A DNA stretch of 64,000 nucleotides from Sebastes aleutianus (taxonomy: Eukaryota; Chordata; Actinopteri; Perciformes; Sebastidae), in assembly GCA_916700875.1 (NCBI GenBank), contig CAKAKS010000062.1, forward strand, positions 16,458,460 through 16,522,459, written 5' to 3'. A program made the position numbers and the translations under genes. Within the stretch, counting starts at the first letter, position 1, and each line of letters begins with the position of its first letter. The notes under the pieces were generated by a model. The model ran no database searches. It was given only the letters and a program-made list of their open reading frames with translations, and was not told the DNA's origin. Shown here piece by piece: positions 24,901-34,054 of this stretch.

Positions 24901-27900
24901 TCCCAGGTCAGCTGCCTGCATGCTCCTGAACTCCGAGCCTGGCATCCACCGACAGTTGTTTGGTGGAGCATGCCGTGTACATGATTTGATGGATGTGTTC
25001 CTCGTATGATACGTGTTTTTGTATACACTGGACTCTGTGTTTGGCGAGCTCCGTAGGCCCGTGAGTAATCTGTTTATACTATGTGAGTGATACGAACAAG
25101 GACACAATTCCTTTGGTGTCCAGCTGCACATGTAGATGGCCTCGGAGAGCTGCAACACAAGCATCCCGCTGTTTCTCTTCCAACCGCCTACCCTGCTACC
25201 CCCTTTCCTTCCCGTCCCTGCTCTGAGTGCCACTGCTCTCTCTCTCTCTCTGTGCGACTAGCCGGGGTCCTGCGAAGCTTCAAGGCGTGCACTGCTCTCT
25301 GAAGACATGCTCCCACATGCATCTTTCCACGTCCCGCTGTCCCTCCCACCCGCATCTGCTTTCTGCTCTGCTGCCAAGTGGCTCCTCTGCCGTCGGTGGA
25401 TCCATTACATTTTGGATATCTTCCACCCCGGCTCCCCTGGGAGCCCACAACATTGTTCCGGGCCCCGGCTCCTGCTACTCCCCAGCATACCACGGACTCC
25501 AGCATGTGCCAGGGAAACCCTCTCTTTCCATCTGTCCGTGTCCTTCACTAACACTCTCACTCCTTTTTCCTCTTCCTTTCTCTCCTCTTCAGTCTACGAT
25601 GTCCGACACGGTTGCTCGTTCCCACAATATGTCTCATGTACGCACCCTTCGCCTTATTCATCACTGTCCCTGACCTCTGCGTGTGGTATCCAAGCAATGC
25701 AGCCGACGGCTCACACAAACAAAAACAGAGACACATGTTGTGCATGCTTGCAGATGGGCGCAAACAAACACGCACAGGGGGGGGAAAAAACAAGACACTG
25801 ACCACATGATCATGGAAACCATCGTCATGATGATCTCGTTGAGGATGTTGAAGAAGTCGCACATGACCTTCCCTCGCTCGCCCATCCTTCCCATGCAGAT
25901 CCCAAAGGTGATGAAGAAGCCGATCAAGCCTGGAGGAAGACACAAAGCAGCATGTCACTGGAAACCGAAGGAAAGTAGCGTAGTTAGAGAATAATATCAG
26001 CTCTGTCGTCGACTCACCGAGGACGTTCATGCCCCATTTGTACTCCAGTTTCTTCCTGCTCACTAAGATGAGATCAGTTTGGTTTGGTGCTGCAACCGGC
26101 ACCTTTTTCAGCACGGTCTGAACCTGGAGGGAGGGCAGAACCACTTTGAGATTGATCACGGATGTTCATACATGATTCCAATTAACAATTCGCCAAACAC
26201 TGGCTTTGTAACTCATATTGTGCGTGGGAAAACAAAAGCTTGGCAGCAGCACAACACGCTAAGATTAGTGTTTAAAGAAAAACAGGGAACAAGACATTCT
26301 CACATAAAGACAACAAAGGGAAAGAAAAGACAGACGAGGAGGTTGAAAGGGGAAGGACGATTCCTTCCTGCAAAAGCAATTATGCCTTTTATGACTTCAA
26401 TGAATCCCCGATGAGTACAAACAAAAGAAGCAGTAAAACAGAGATGCAGACAGAAACGAGAGAGAGAATAAAGAAAAAGGGAGAAAACAGAGAATAGTGC
26501 AGGGAGAAGAAGTCTATAAGCTGGTGCTCAGCAGTGCTTCATGTTCACCAGCAGACTGTGGTAAATAAAGATGTAGCATTACAGATGTAAAGAGATTAGC
26601 AGTAGCAGAAGGGCTGACCCTCACCCGGCCTGACAAAGACGACTACTTCTAATCATTCAGACACGCGGAGCAGAGCGAAGAGGGGGAGAAAACAGGATTT
26701 GGACAGAAGAAGCCTTTTTTAACTTGCATCTTTTGTCTAAACAACTGTAAAAAGTTACTTGAAGTCCTGCATGTAAAAAACACTAAATTTGGGAAATCTG
26801 TTTTTAGTTTTTGTGCTGCACACACTTGAAAAATGTTACAACATACATTAAAACGCAATTGTACTTATAGGTCAATTTAAAACCATGATTACGAAACTAC
26901 TCTTGAATGTAACTGTGTTTGTTTGTTTTCTTTTTACGTTTTTGTTCTGTGTATTTATTCTGTTTTAGTTGTACTCTCGACATCATTGAAAATGAGGGCA
27001 TGCCCTCAATGATTCCTCGAGATTTAAATAAAAGTTGAATGAATGCATTTTCAAATTGCAATGTTATGAAATGAAAAGAGTCTCCAGTGTTGCCTTAAAT
27101 TTGTCGTTTTATTTGAGGAGGTCAGCTAGTAATTAAAACTTCATCTTTAACTGGATAATTACGCTTCAAAGGTTTAACTTCTGTAACACGTACATGAGCA
27201 AAAGGCAGCCTTGGCCTTTCTGGTCCTTTTTGTAGTCAAAACCCTTTGAGTTAAATCATCCGCTCACTCTTTCCTGACACATGTAGAAAACATTGTGTAT
27301 TGAGTTTGGAGGACAACCAGACTCTCCAGAGAATCCCCAGTCGTTAACCACTCTCTGTAGTCAGACTGCTCAGTTAATACCTTGTACACTTTGACCTTTT
27401 CAGGTTCACATAAAGAGATCTTTCCAATACTTAATGCAACTTTAAAATATTAGAGTTTGAATAATAACTGTTGACAAATCAATCTCACCTCAAGGTCCAT
27501 TAAGTGGCTGTTACGGAGCTTTAGATCTATTGTATATTGTATTTACTTGCGACCCCCCCATCACAAGGTGCATGCCTTTGAGATGTGAGCAGTTGAATCA
27601 AAGAGTGTTTTTCTCTCATTAGAGTGTTTCATTTGACTACTTTGTTGAGGGCTAAAGAGATAAAACATTACGGTGATTCACAAGAAAAAAACAAATATTG
27701 GAGAAAAGTCTGAATAATAAAATAAAACATTATGTAGCAGAATTTAGATTTTTTTATTTCCTATCCCAGTATTCATCTCACACCCCCTTAGATTCATCTT
27801 GAGACCTTCTGTGAAGGGCCCAACCCGCAGCAGTGTTTGGCCCTTTGTCATGAAACTGTAGATGTTCAAATTTCCATTTTTTCTGGCCACAAGCAGGACT

Positions 27901-30900
27901 TCTCGTCAATGCTGGCTTAAAAACTGAGCTCAAAAGTTCATTCTATCTTGACCATAATCTTCTTCTGTTGATGAAGATCATGTGATATGATCGGAAGCTC
28001 CAGAACAGCTACTTAATAGACCTTGAGGTGAGATTGTTTTGTCTGAACTGCTGAATAAACTTTGAAGCTACTGGATAATACTGGGTGATACTTCTTTAGC
28101 ATTTAGCAGTTGAAAGGATTTATAGACTGACACTCCCAGAACTTAAATCATGCTGAACCGGTATTGGCCACCTTTATCCCACATCTGTTGCATTTGTATT
28201 TTGATGCACACAACCTGCACAAATAAAGAGTAATATAACAGTATCAGAGACACGTTTCAGATGCTGAGTTTACCTGTTGGATGCAGGACTGCACCAGGTT
28301 CTCAGGGAAGAGGTTCCTGATCAGATCGAGGAAAGCATCCAGACTGCTGACCTCCTGGTTCTTTGGGGCTGAGCTTGACGAGCTTCCTCCTCCCCTTAGT
28401 TTGGGATTCCCCGGGTGGATCCCCAACACCAGGATGACCCCGAGGATGGCGGCGATTACAGTGGTGGTCATGTAATACACCATGGCTCTACTACCCATCC
28501 TGCCACTGGAGCGGGCGTCTAGACCAGCCAGCCCTGAAAGAGACAGATGACGATCAGTGTTTGCATTCATCAAGTACACAAAACTGCTCTCATTATGCTA
28601 ACTTCAGAATGTTAACTTGTGTACATGCTGACATTTAGCATGTTAGTGTAATATACTTAGTTACATGTTAGCGTTTAACATACTTACAGAGTGTTAGCAT
28701 TTCACATGCAATGTTAGCATTACAGGCTGAAAGTCGTTAGTTTTAAAAGGTATCTCATCATGAAACAAAGAGTTGAAAAAGGTGGAACATTTGATTGGTT
28801 AGGATTCATCCTTTTACATGTGTGAAGTGACACACCCGTGATGAGGCTGGAGATGATTAGAGGCAGGATGAGCATCTTCAGCATCCTCATGAGGATTTCT
28901 CCAGGGAAGGAAACCATAGTGAGGGCGGACATGTCCTTCACCATCATGTACCGCAGCAGCGCCCCAAACACCGATCCCATGACAACACCTGAGGAGAGGA
29001 GGAGAGGAGAGGAGAGGAGGGGTGGGGAGAGGAAACAAGGGGAGAGGAGAGGAGAGGAGAGGAAACAAAAAATGTTCAAGATTATTTTTTTTTCGAGTAG
29101 GGATAGATTGATCTATTTGGACCAAAAATCCAGATTTGAATTTTTTTTTAGTTTATTAATTCTCTAATTTTAAAATAAGAGATACTGTTTATGCTAGGTT
29201 AAATGTAAATATAATGAAAATTGGTACAAAATATCAGCCAAATATGAGAAATATCTAAAACTCTGTACTGGTATTGGCCATGTTGATTCTCTGATTGTCA
29301 GACTCTCAGTTTCTAGTTTTTTTTTCGTGGACTCTCTGGTCTAGTTCTCATCCCCCGCAAAAAGTGTTGTTTTACATCTGACATGTAAGAGACCTCTGAC
29401 TAATAAGAACCGTCTACTGTAATGTAAACAGGCTTAAATCTGGATTTAAATCTGGGTGACAAATGACAGACAAAAATAACACACTTCTAGACTTTGTAGG
29501 GTTGTTTTTTTTTGACTATGCAGAAACATACCAAAGTGTTTACAGAGGCAGACTAAAGAGAACAAGAGGATTCCTCATGGGAAAATGATCACAGACTCTG
29601 TGCATCTAGTGTGCGTGTTAATATTTGCTGCAGCACAAATGGCTATTTTTTGAACAATAAAATTGACCTCAAATCAAAATCAATTAGGGATGTTAAATTA
29701 TGTTAACCAAAAGCTGACATTGGGCATTGTTTCTGAACTTTTATTCTATTTTTTTAAAGCTGCAATCCAGATGTTCTGCAGATAAACACATACGAATATA
29801 ATAATAGATAGATAGATAGAGATTGCCAGTGCATGCATACCCAGAACAGTGAGTCCCAGCAGTATGTTGTGGGTGTTGCGGCTGCAGTGGCCTGCATCTT
29901 TATACGCAACGTCTGTGTTGTCATCTCGCTGGCTTCCTTCTTTCTCCTTCTCCTTTGCGTTGGACTGATTGGCTGTCGACTGGTTTGTCATCCTGCCTGT
30001 GGAGACAGTGGGAGAGATGGGTTCACTGCTGGAAGAAAACATGCTTCAACATCATTCAACACAGCATTCAGTGTTGGGTAATGATGCACCCTTGGCTCTG
30101 TAACTGATTCATCAAACGTAAAGACGGTAGATTGTTTATAGACTATCTTAACAAAGTGGCTAGTGAGGATTCACATTGTTGCCATTCTGGCTCTGCTCTT
30201 AAGGGGGGTTGAGAGGGACAACCAGGGCTACCTACCACTCACTCACACTACAGGAATGTCCTTTGAGCATTTGGTTTGGGTTCCTAAGGGAAGTAAAGAA
30301 GCACGACTGCCGGGAACCCAAACACAGCAGGCAATGGCTAAACAGGACATGAAGAAACAACTCAAGAGATCTAATCTGTAACCATCCTCTAAATGGAAAC
30401 TGCCCGAATCTAAATACTACACAATATAAAGCTGCAGATAAAGAAGAGATATAGCTGACGAGTGCGTTAAAGAATGAGTCAGTTAGGAGCCGTGAGATGT
30501 GGCCCCTGGCTGACTGACCATCTGTGACTGACAGGTCTGAGTAGAAGTTACTTATTGGTTGAATCCATAGTGGAAGAGTTCAGAACAAGAGTCTACAGCC
30601 ATTCAAGCTGCTGTGTGAAGCTGTATTTAGGAAAAGGGCATCAGCTAACACGCTGATGTCTAGCAGGTATAATGTTTACCATGTTCAACTTCTTAGTTTT
30701 GGTATGTTAACATTTGCTAAATAGCTCTAAACTCAAAGTACGGCTGAAGCTGATGGGAATATTGTTAATTTGCAGGTATTTGGTTGGTCATACATAAAAG
30801 TATTGAACAAATCACAATTATGACTTGACGATGGCGCAAGATGAAAGGTTCTGAGGGGTGATGACTGTACCAAATATCACGGCCATGTGCCATATTTACA

Positions 30901-33859
30901 CCCATCCAACAGTAGTTGGGACATTTCTCAAAACCACAAATATCAACGGCATGGTGGTGCTAGAGGACTCATTGGGAACCATAAATATCTGTACATGACA
31001 ATTTTCTGCCAATCCAACTTATAGATGTTGAAAAGTCATCACTGAAATCATGTTTGTACATAATGTCATGGCTATCCATCCAATAGTGGTTGAGATATTT
31101 CACTCTGGACCAAAGTAAGTAAAAGTATTGAAAATGACAAATCACAATTACGACCTGATGATGTGGAAAGGGGAACATGACTGAACATGACTTTTTGTAC
31201 CAAATGTCGTGGCCATGTGCCACATTTACATCCATCCTACAGTAGAGACATTTCTCAAAACCACAAACGTCAACTGCATGGTGGCACTAGAGGATTCATT
31301 GTCTGGGAACCATAAATATCTGTACATGATAATTTTCTGCCAATCCAACTTGTAGATGTTGAGATATTTCACTGGATAAGTCAAGCTTTTGACCTGTTGG
31401 TGGCGCTAGATAAAAAATCATCACTGAAATCATTAGGATTTATCCTCTTGGCAACATGAATATCTATACCCAATTTCATGTCAAGCCATCCAATAGTTGT
31501 TGAGATATTTCACTAAAAAGCAAAAATGTCTACCTCATGGTGACACTAGATGAAAAGTCAGGGGATCCCCAAAGTCTTTAAGATTCATCCTCTGGGGATC
31601 ATGATCATGCTTCCAACAAAATGTCACGGCTATCCATCCAATAGCGGTTGATATATTTCAGCCTGGGCCAAAGTGGTGGACTGTCCGACCGGCATCATTG
31701 GCATTGCTAAAAAAAGGATAATCTGGCATTGATGAAATTCAAGTATGATGTCTGTCCGAATGCAATTCAGCATCATGAATAATCAGAAAGGATGCAGCTA
31801 AATGAAAAAGGTATATAACGTCAACACTATTCTTATTCTTACGAAAGTCCACACCAGTCATTTTGAACAGTCACCCTAAAGCCACATCACCTCTTTGAGT
31901 CGGCAAACAGCCAACTCCAACACTGTCCAATAACACTACACATCTCTACTCCAAGGAGACCCCACCGCCACCATTTCTAAACATTAATCCTATATAAACA
32001 CATCTTGAGAGCGGCGCAGCCATGCCAAATCCTTGTCACAAGTATGAATGTCACATTTACAAACAGTCTGACTCAGTGAGACAATTGCAATCAGACATGA
32101 TTATAATCCATCAGCTGAGCGGATGGCATATTCTGCAGTGGTGGAGAGATACAGTACGGTAGACAAGGGTGAGCACAAAAAATGTTACCTACTAGTTGGT
32201 CTGCTCTCACGCTTTCACCTCCACTCTCCGGCCATATCTCTGACCCCTTTCTAGTCTCTGCAACAGTCGCCAGTGCGGGCACAAAGACAGATTGCCAGCG
32301 TGATCTGAAATTGTATATTTTGGGGGCGGAGAATGTCCTGCTAAGTTTCAATTGCAAAGATATAATCCTCGGTGAGCGGAGTACGGAGGAGAGGAGGGGG
32401 GAGGGTGTTCCACTGTTATTGTCTTCACAAATCCTCTTTTCAATCCTTATGTCATTCTTAGCATCATTGTTTGGTACCGTCAGTTGACCACATATACGCT
32501 TATAGTTGTCCAATAGGGGGTGGGATGGGGTAATCACCATCCCACCCCCTATTAATTGAACAATGAACTCATGATTTCTTTTATCATCATAACTCAAAGT
32601 CTGGTGGTTTTTAAAATCATTCAAGGGAGTAGACACTTTATTTATAGGTTGATTAGGTTCTGTAAACCTGTCTGAGATCCTGACAAATCCTGGTGGATAA
32701 ACTTAAAATTGAGAGGCCATAAAGCCTGGTTTGCTTAGTCTGGGACAAAACTTTTGGCAAAGCAGGTTATTCTGTGACGACATGTACGAGAAAAGGTCAT
32801 GAACTTCCCAATGTACTGTACATGTGTAAGGCAATTTAAGCCCCAGTCACGTGTGTTAAGAGTAGGAATAAGGATGATAGTCGTCATCTCTGGCTGTGAA
32901 AGCTGGATATTAAACCTTTGTTTCGTGAGCAGGTCAGATGGAGGCCCTGAAGTAATGAAGCAACAGCTTTTGTCCTGCGAGGAGGGCGGCGCTGAGGAGT
33001 ATAAGCTGCAAGGACATACTCAAGGACCTGAAGCTGCTCTGCAAATCTGTCTTCCTTCCCCAACAGGCAGATTATTTTCCTGCTCCAGGAAATGTCAGAG
33101 CCGCCTCCAGATGAAACGTAGCTGGCCTCTAGGAACCAGCTCTAACTGGGCTGTCCGGGTGGCTCTGTTCAACTGAGGAAAACACAAACTATTTACAGCC
33201 TCGTATGGCTGAATTTAACTACTAAATCTCTAATGTCTTGCCTGAAAAGTACTCACCAAAGTACAGTTTATTTAGAGACACGGGAAACAGACGCTGATCA
33301 GAGTATCAGAGCAACAGTCAGTAGAGGAACAACTGGCCGTGGACGGTTACATCACATTACAGCCTAGCATCCCTAATAAAACACAGCAATTCGAGTCGGC
33401 GGGTTCAGACGGTTTGGTCAGGAAGCTTACAGTAAATCCTGGATTTCGTAGAAACATGACATAGGTATACTAGTCTGCCAGGTAGGCTGCAGACCAGGAG
33501 GCTTTCCCCTTTGAAGGGAAGCCTAGTCTTTGAGAGAGCTTTGGAAACACATGTTAGTGATGAGAGCTGAAGGTAAAGGGACTTCAAAGAGCAAAGAAAC
33601 AAGGAAGTAACTCCCGCTGGTTTGGTAGTGACGGAGTAGCTGTTTACATGATTTCATGGGCCAGATACAGCCGCGAGGCAGAAAGTCTCCCACAGTGACT
33701 TTCTACGAGAAGCAGACTGGATAAACATTAGGGGTCCTCACTGTAAATACTCTCGTAGTCCATCAGACGTGTGATGGTGATCCATGCAGTGCGTGATAAC
33801 CATCACAATCAGTCTCCGCACGCAGTCATGTACTTACGACACATCTTCTTAATCGTCAT
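15750..33859 (-). CDS. slc1a2-like: EAAT2-type excitatory amino acid transporter (SLC1A2/SLC1A8 class), gene-level, 11 coding exons
   Basis: Sodium-dependent plasma-membrane transporter that clears glutamate/aspartate from synapses. Exons (5' to 3'): 33859-33838, 29996-29841, 28988-28836, 28533-28274, 26123-26018, 25929-25803, 23667-23434, 22646-22452, 17924-17790, 17620-17182, 15938-15750. All junctions are GT-AG and in phase; the product is 671 residues. Key features: TM1 near 51-60; HP1 SSAGTLP from 352; NMDGT 386-390 (Na+/substrate site); HP2 SIPSAGL 430-436; TM8 DRMRTS 464-469, with the Arg that binds the acidic side chain at 467, which separates it from neutral (ASCT) carriers. Blocks such as LIRNLFPENLVQ and INVVGDSFGAGIV match EAAT2 best. 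The TM4 extracellular loop is shorter than in EAAT2 and has one NQT site (211). The C-tail of about 180 residues has SP/RS repeats (555-595). It could be an extra EAAT2 paralogue or the non-mammalian SLC1A8; I cannot decide between them. Confidence 0.9.
15939..17181 (-). other. EAAT intron 10 (1,243 bp)
   Basis: GT-AG intron holding an AT-rich inverted-repeat element at about 16290-16570. The rest has no recognisable feature. Reading on from exon 10 into this intron adds ten residues before a stop, so retention would give a shorter tail. Confidence 0.7.
16290..16570. mobile_element. AT-rich MITE, family C copy
   Basis: Ends in a GCAGCTCTGA block after ATCGATTAATGGACTAATC, with the paired block CTCGATTAATCGTTTGGTCGATA near the start and an internal CAGTCCAAAACCCAAAGATGTTCAGTTTA segment. 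The same arrangement recurs at 23970-24290, 53945-54298 and 57565-57886, with fragments at 11815-11960, 12650-12705, 24430-24632, 37400-37620, 54380-54540 and 55080-55175. Non-coding. Confidence 0.7.
17182..17620 (-). CDS. slc1a2-like: EAAT exon 10 (TM8 end and long cytoplasmic tail)
   Basis: Encodes residues 463-609. Starts in the substrate-binding TM8 (DRMRTSINVVGDSFGAGIV), continues to HLSKAEL as in EAAT2, then leaves the family: a proline-rich part (PPPPILTEMD, PPDLPPRSPRPP) and a Ser-Pro/Arg-Ser repeat (SPSRSVRSPSPRS and variants, 555-595). Acceptor CACCCAG before 17620, donor CAG|GTAACT at 17182/17181. The large size of this exon compared with the others reflects the tail. Confidence 0.9.
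17790..17924 (-). CDS. slc1a2-like: EAAT exon 9 (HP2 and TM8 start)
   Basis: Encodes residues 418-463, including MTATLASVGAASIPSAGLVT (HP2 gate) and the conserved LTAVGLPTQDISLLIAVDWLL. Acceptor CTCCACAG before 17924; donor CT|GTGAGT at 17790/17789. Too short and phase-broken to appear as a simple open frame. Phase 2 at both ends fits its neighbours. Confidence 0.93.
18241..18311. repeat. (AAG)n microsatellite
   Basis: About 23 uninterrupted AAG units. Translated, it yields poly-Glu, poly-Lys or poly-Leu frames that are artefacts. It lies within intron 8 of the transporter. Confidence 0.97.
18425..18570 (-). mobile_element. tRNA-derived SINE fragment (minus strand)
   Basis: Read on the minus strand it begins GGCGGCAGTAGCTTCGTCTC (tRNA-like head), has a B-box-like GGTTCAAGTCCCCG and then a body containing GGCACCGAACCCCAACTGCT. 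This layout matches a SINE type common in spiny-rayed fishes. The body is shortened and there is no clear 3' tail, so it is an old partial copy. Confidence 0.65.
18700..19070 (+). mobile_element. Interspersed repeat, family B copy 2 (partial)
   Basis: Shares GACAGTAGT(G/A)(A/C)ATGA, CATGT(C/G)CCTCTG, CTGATCAAATATGAATCAAT and TTAGCTGTAAAATTAGAAAG with the copies at 12034 and 41195. It lacks the last third. Confidence 0.65.
20176..20783 (-). mobile_element. Interspersed repeat, family A copy 2 (most complete end)
   Basis: Inverted relative to 4153-4762 and alignable over nearly its full length. It keeps the outer end CATAGACTGTATAATAGAAG. The two copies lie about 16 kb apart in opposite orientation. 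No coding capacity. Confidence 0.75.
22011..22080 (+). repeat. Fragment of the TTAA-bounded element
   Basis: GTGAAGAGGACCCGCTCCC through CGGCTCATTCTAAGGTAACG matches the interior of 12777-13116. The ends are not preserved. Confidence 0.55.
22452..22646 (-). CDS. slc1a2-like: EAAT exon 8 (HP1 end, TM7)
   Basis: Encodes residues 353-418: AGTLPVTFRCLEEN (HP1 loop), RVTRFVLPIGATINMDGTAL (TM7 with the NMDGT Na+ site) and the EAVAAIFIAQMN block. Acceptor TTCTCTCAG, donor CAG|GTAAGA. Phase 2 at both ends. Confidence 0.95.
22647..23433 (-). other. EAAT intron 7 (787 bp)
   Basis: GT-AG intron with A-runs (22682-22694, 22820-22831) and a weak CA-rich patch near 23382-23412. Nothing else recognised. 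Confidence 0.8.
23434..23667 (-). CDS. slc1a2-like: EAAT exon 7 (TM4c-TM6, HP1 start)
   Basis: Encodes residues 275-353: YSPIGIASLIAGKI, DLEVVARQLGMYMVTVIVGL (TM5) and ITRKSPF...FQAWITALGTAS leading into HP1. Acceptor GTGCTTAG, donor AG|GTAGGA. The starting G completes the Trp codon split with exon 6. Confidence 0.95.
23668..25802 (-). other. EAAT intron 6 (2,135 bp)
   Basis: Holds a family C MITE at about 23970-24290 and a related AT-rich fragment at 24430-24632. The part nearest exon 6 (about 25180-25680) is pyrimidine-rich on the plus strand. The open frames there show no family resemblance. Confidence 0.7.
23970..24290. mobile_element. AT-rich MITE, family C copy
   Basis: Starts GGGCTGCAACTAATGATTATT and ends AATTAATCGACTTATTATTGCAGCTCT, so the ends are inverted repeats. 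Same interior order as the copies at 16290 and 53945. Non-coding. Confidence 0.75.
25803..25929 (-). CDS. slc1a2-like: EAAT exon 6 (TM4)
   Basis: Encodes residues 233-275: GLIGFFITFGICMGRMGERG and DFFNILNEIIMTMVSMIMW. Acceptor TTCCTCCAG, donor TG|GTCAGT; the Trp codon is split with exon 7. The intron upstream is only 88 bp. Confidence 0.94.
26018..26123 (-). CDS. slc1a2-like: EAAT exon 5 (short extracellular TM4 loop)
   Basis: Encodes residues 198-233, from VQTVLKKV to MNVLG. This is the surface loop that carries N-glycans in EAATs. Only one sequon (NQT, 211-213) is present, and the loop is about 20 residues shorter than in mammalian EAAT2. Acceptor CCCTCCAG, donor G|GTGAGT. Confidence 0.92.
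26124..28273 (-). other. EAAT intron 4 (2,150 bp)
   Basis: No coding sequence. Around 26960-27045 there is a retroelement-like 3' end: the 14-bp palindrome GAGGGCATGCCCTC followed by AATAAAAGTTGAATGAATG, a tail form seen in fish non-LTR elements. The rest is AT-rich and unremarkable. Confidence 0.65.
26960..27045 (+). mobile_element. Possible 3' end of a non-LTR retroelement
   Basis: CTCGACATCATTGAAAATGA, a palindromic GAGGGCATGCCCTC, then CCTCGAGATTTAAATAAAAG and a TGAATGAATG tail. The form is that of a truncated non-LTR insertion. No coding part is present and no target-site duplication was identified. Confidence 0.4.
28274..28533 (-). CDS. slc1a2-like: EAAT exon 4 (TM3 and following loop)
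   Basis: Encodes residues 111-197: LAGLDARSSGRMGSRAMVYY, the TM3 segment TTVIAAILGVILVLGIHPG, a short Gly/Ser-rich insert (RGGGSSSSSAP) and SLDAFLDLIRNLFPENLVQ, a hallmark of EAAT2-type members. Acceptor CTCTTTCAG, donor CAG|GTAAAC; the downstream junction is phase 0. Confidence 0.95.
28590..28735. repeat. Diverged GTTAGCATTT-type tandem repeats
   Basis: Repeated motifs of the form ATGTTAGC(A/G)TTT and ACATTTAGCATGTTAG occur at roughly 25-35 base intervals. They resemble the leading part of the fish repeat at 30640-31730. They fill most of the 302-bp intron 3. Confidence 0.5.
28836..28988 (-). CDS. slc1a2-like: EAAT exon 3 (TM1 end, TM2)
   Basis: Encodes residues 60-111: VVMGSVFGALLR, then FPGEILMRMLKMLILPLIIS (TM2), ending SSLITG. 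The acceptor TCCTCAG is preceded by a long CT tract (see 28991-29070). Donor ACGG|GTGTGT, with the split Gly codon shared with exon 4. Confidence 0.94.
28991..29070. repeat. GA/CT-rich tract next to the exon 3 acceptor
   Basis: About 80 bases almost wholly A and G on the plus strand (repeats of GAGAGGAGAG type), hence a CT tract on the gene's strand that runs straight into the acceptor CAG at 28989. It acts as an exceptionally long polypyrimidine tract. Confidence 0.9.
29806..29822. repeat. (GATA)n microsatellite, short
   Basis: Four GATA units just beyond the donor of EAAT exon 2. Confidence 0.85.
29841..29996 (-). CDS. slc1a2-like: EAAT exon 2 (N-terminal cytoplasmic part, TM1)
   Basis: Encodes residues 8-60, ending NILLGLTVLG (TM1, cf. 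NLLLTLTVFG in EAAT2). An ATG at 29991 (residue 10) can itself start translation, giving 662 residues. The exon starts GC|AGG|ATG|ACA, so it needs one base from the previous exon to stay in frame: exon 1b (33838) supplies it, exon 1a (38845) does not. Acceptor TCTCCACAG, donor CTGG|GTATGC. Confidence 0.88.
30640..31730 (+). repeat. Fish interspersed repeat with internal tandem duplication
   Basis: A segment starting AAGTATTGAACAAATCACAA (about 30798) recurs from about 31125, period about 327 bp. Shared blocks include GGCCATGTGCCA(T/C)ATTTACA, TTTCTCAAAACCACAAA, AACCATAAATATCTGTACAT and TTTTCTGCCAATCCAACTT. Downstream come several ATCCAATAG...GTTGAGATATTTCA units. A related fragment is at 4765-4935. 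No coding capacity. Confidence 0.7.
32513..32554. repeat. Perfect 17-bp G/C-rich inverted repeat (hairpin)
   Basis: AATAGGGGGTGGGATGG (32513-32529) and its exact complement (32538-32554) are separated by 8 bases. The arms do not extend further. Function unknown. Confidence 0.9.
33838..33859 (-). CDS. slc1a2-like: EAAT exon 1b (alternative first exon, coding start)
   Basis: ATG at 33859 with A at -3 (AACCATG), then seven codons (MTIKKMC) and one base, donor TC|GTAAGT. The leftover base restores the frame of exon 2 (CGC = Arg), giving an N-terminus nine residues longer than a start in exon 2. About 190 bases upstream a TATA-like box is present (34049-34054). The 5' leader also has a 14-codon upstream frame ending in TAG. 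Recognised from splice signals and phase, not from homology. Confidence 0.6.
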
Positions 33860-34048
33860 GGTTTCCAGGACGACAGGCCGCCGATGAAAGAACGAGTTAA
33901 TCTCCCAGAAGAGCAGGCTTTGATTACTATAAATGAGCCCGAGCTGCCGAAGATGAAGGTGCACATACCATCAGAGCAGGACACGACCGCCTACCTCGGT
34001 ACTCGCTTCAGTCCGGCTGTCAAAGGCTCGTCAGTGTTAACCCCCCTC

Positions 34049-34054
34049 TTTATA
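34049..34054 (-). promoter_or_regulatory. Candidate TATA box for EAAT exon 1b
   Basis: TATAAA on the minus strand in the context GGATATAAAGAGG. It would place transcription start near 34020 and a 5' leader of about 160 bases before the ATG at 33859. Inferred from sequence only. Confidence 0.4.

Larger units (their letters stand above)
29997..33837 (-). other. EAAT intron 1 (3.8 kb, exon 1b to exon 2)
   Basis: Holds a partly duplicated fish repeat (30640-31730) and a perfect 17-bp hairpin (32513-32554). Other open frames here (for example 32091-32636) show no family resemblance. Confidence 0.65.

Noticed and set aside
32091..32636. 181-codon minus-strand open frame in an EAAT intron
   Set aside because: Low-complexity, no homology recognised, no splice context, and it crosses the 17-bp hairpin.
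15750..33859. Assignment of the transporter to ASCT (slc1a4/slc1a5)
   Set aside because: TM8 has the Arg of acidic amino acid carriers (DRMRTS), and several blocks match EAAT2 specifically.
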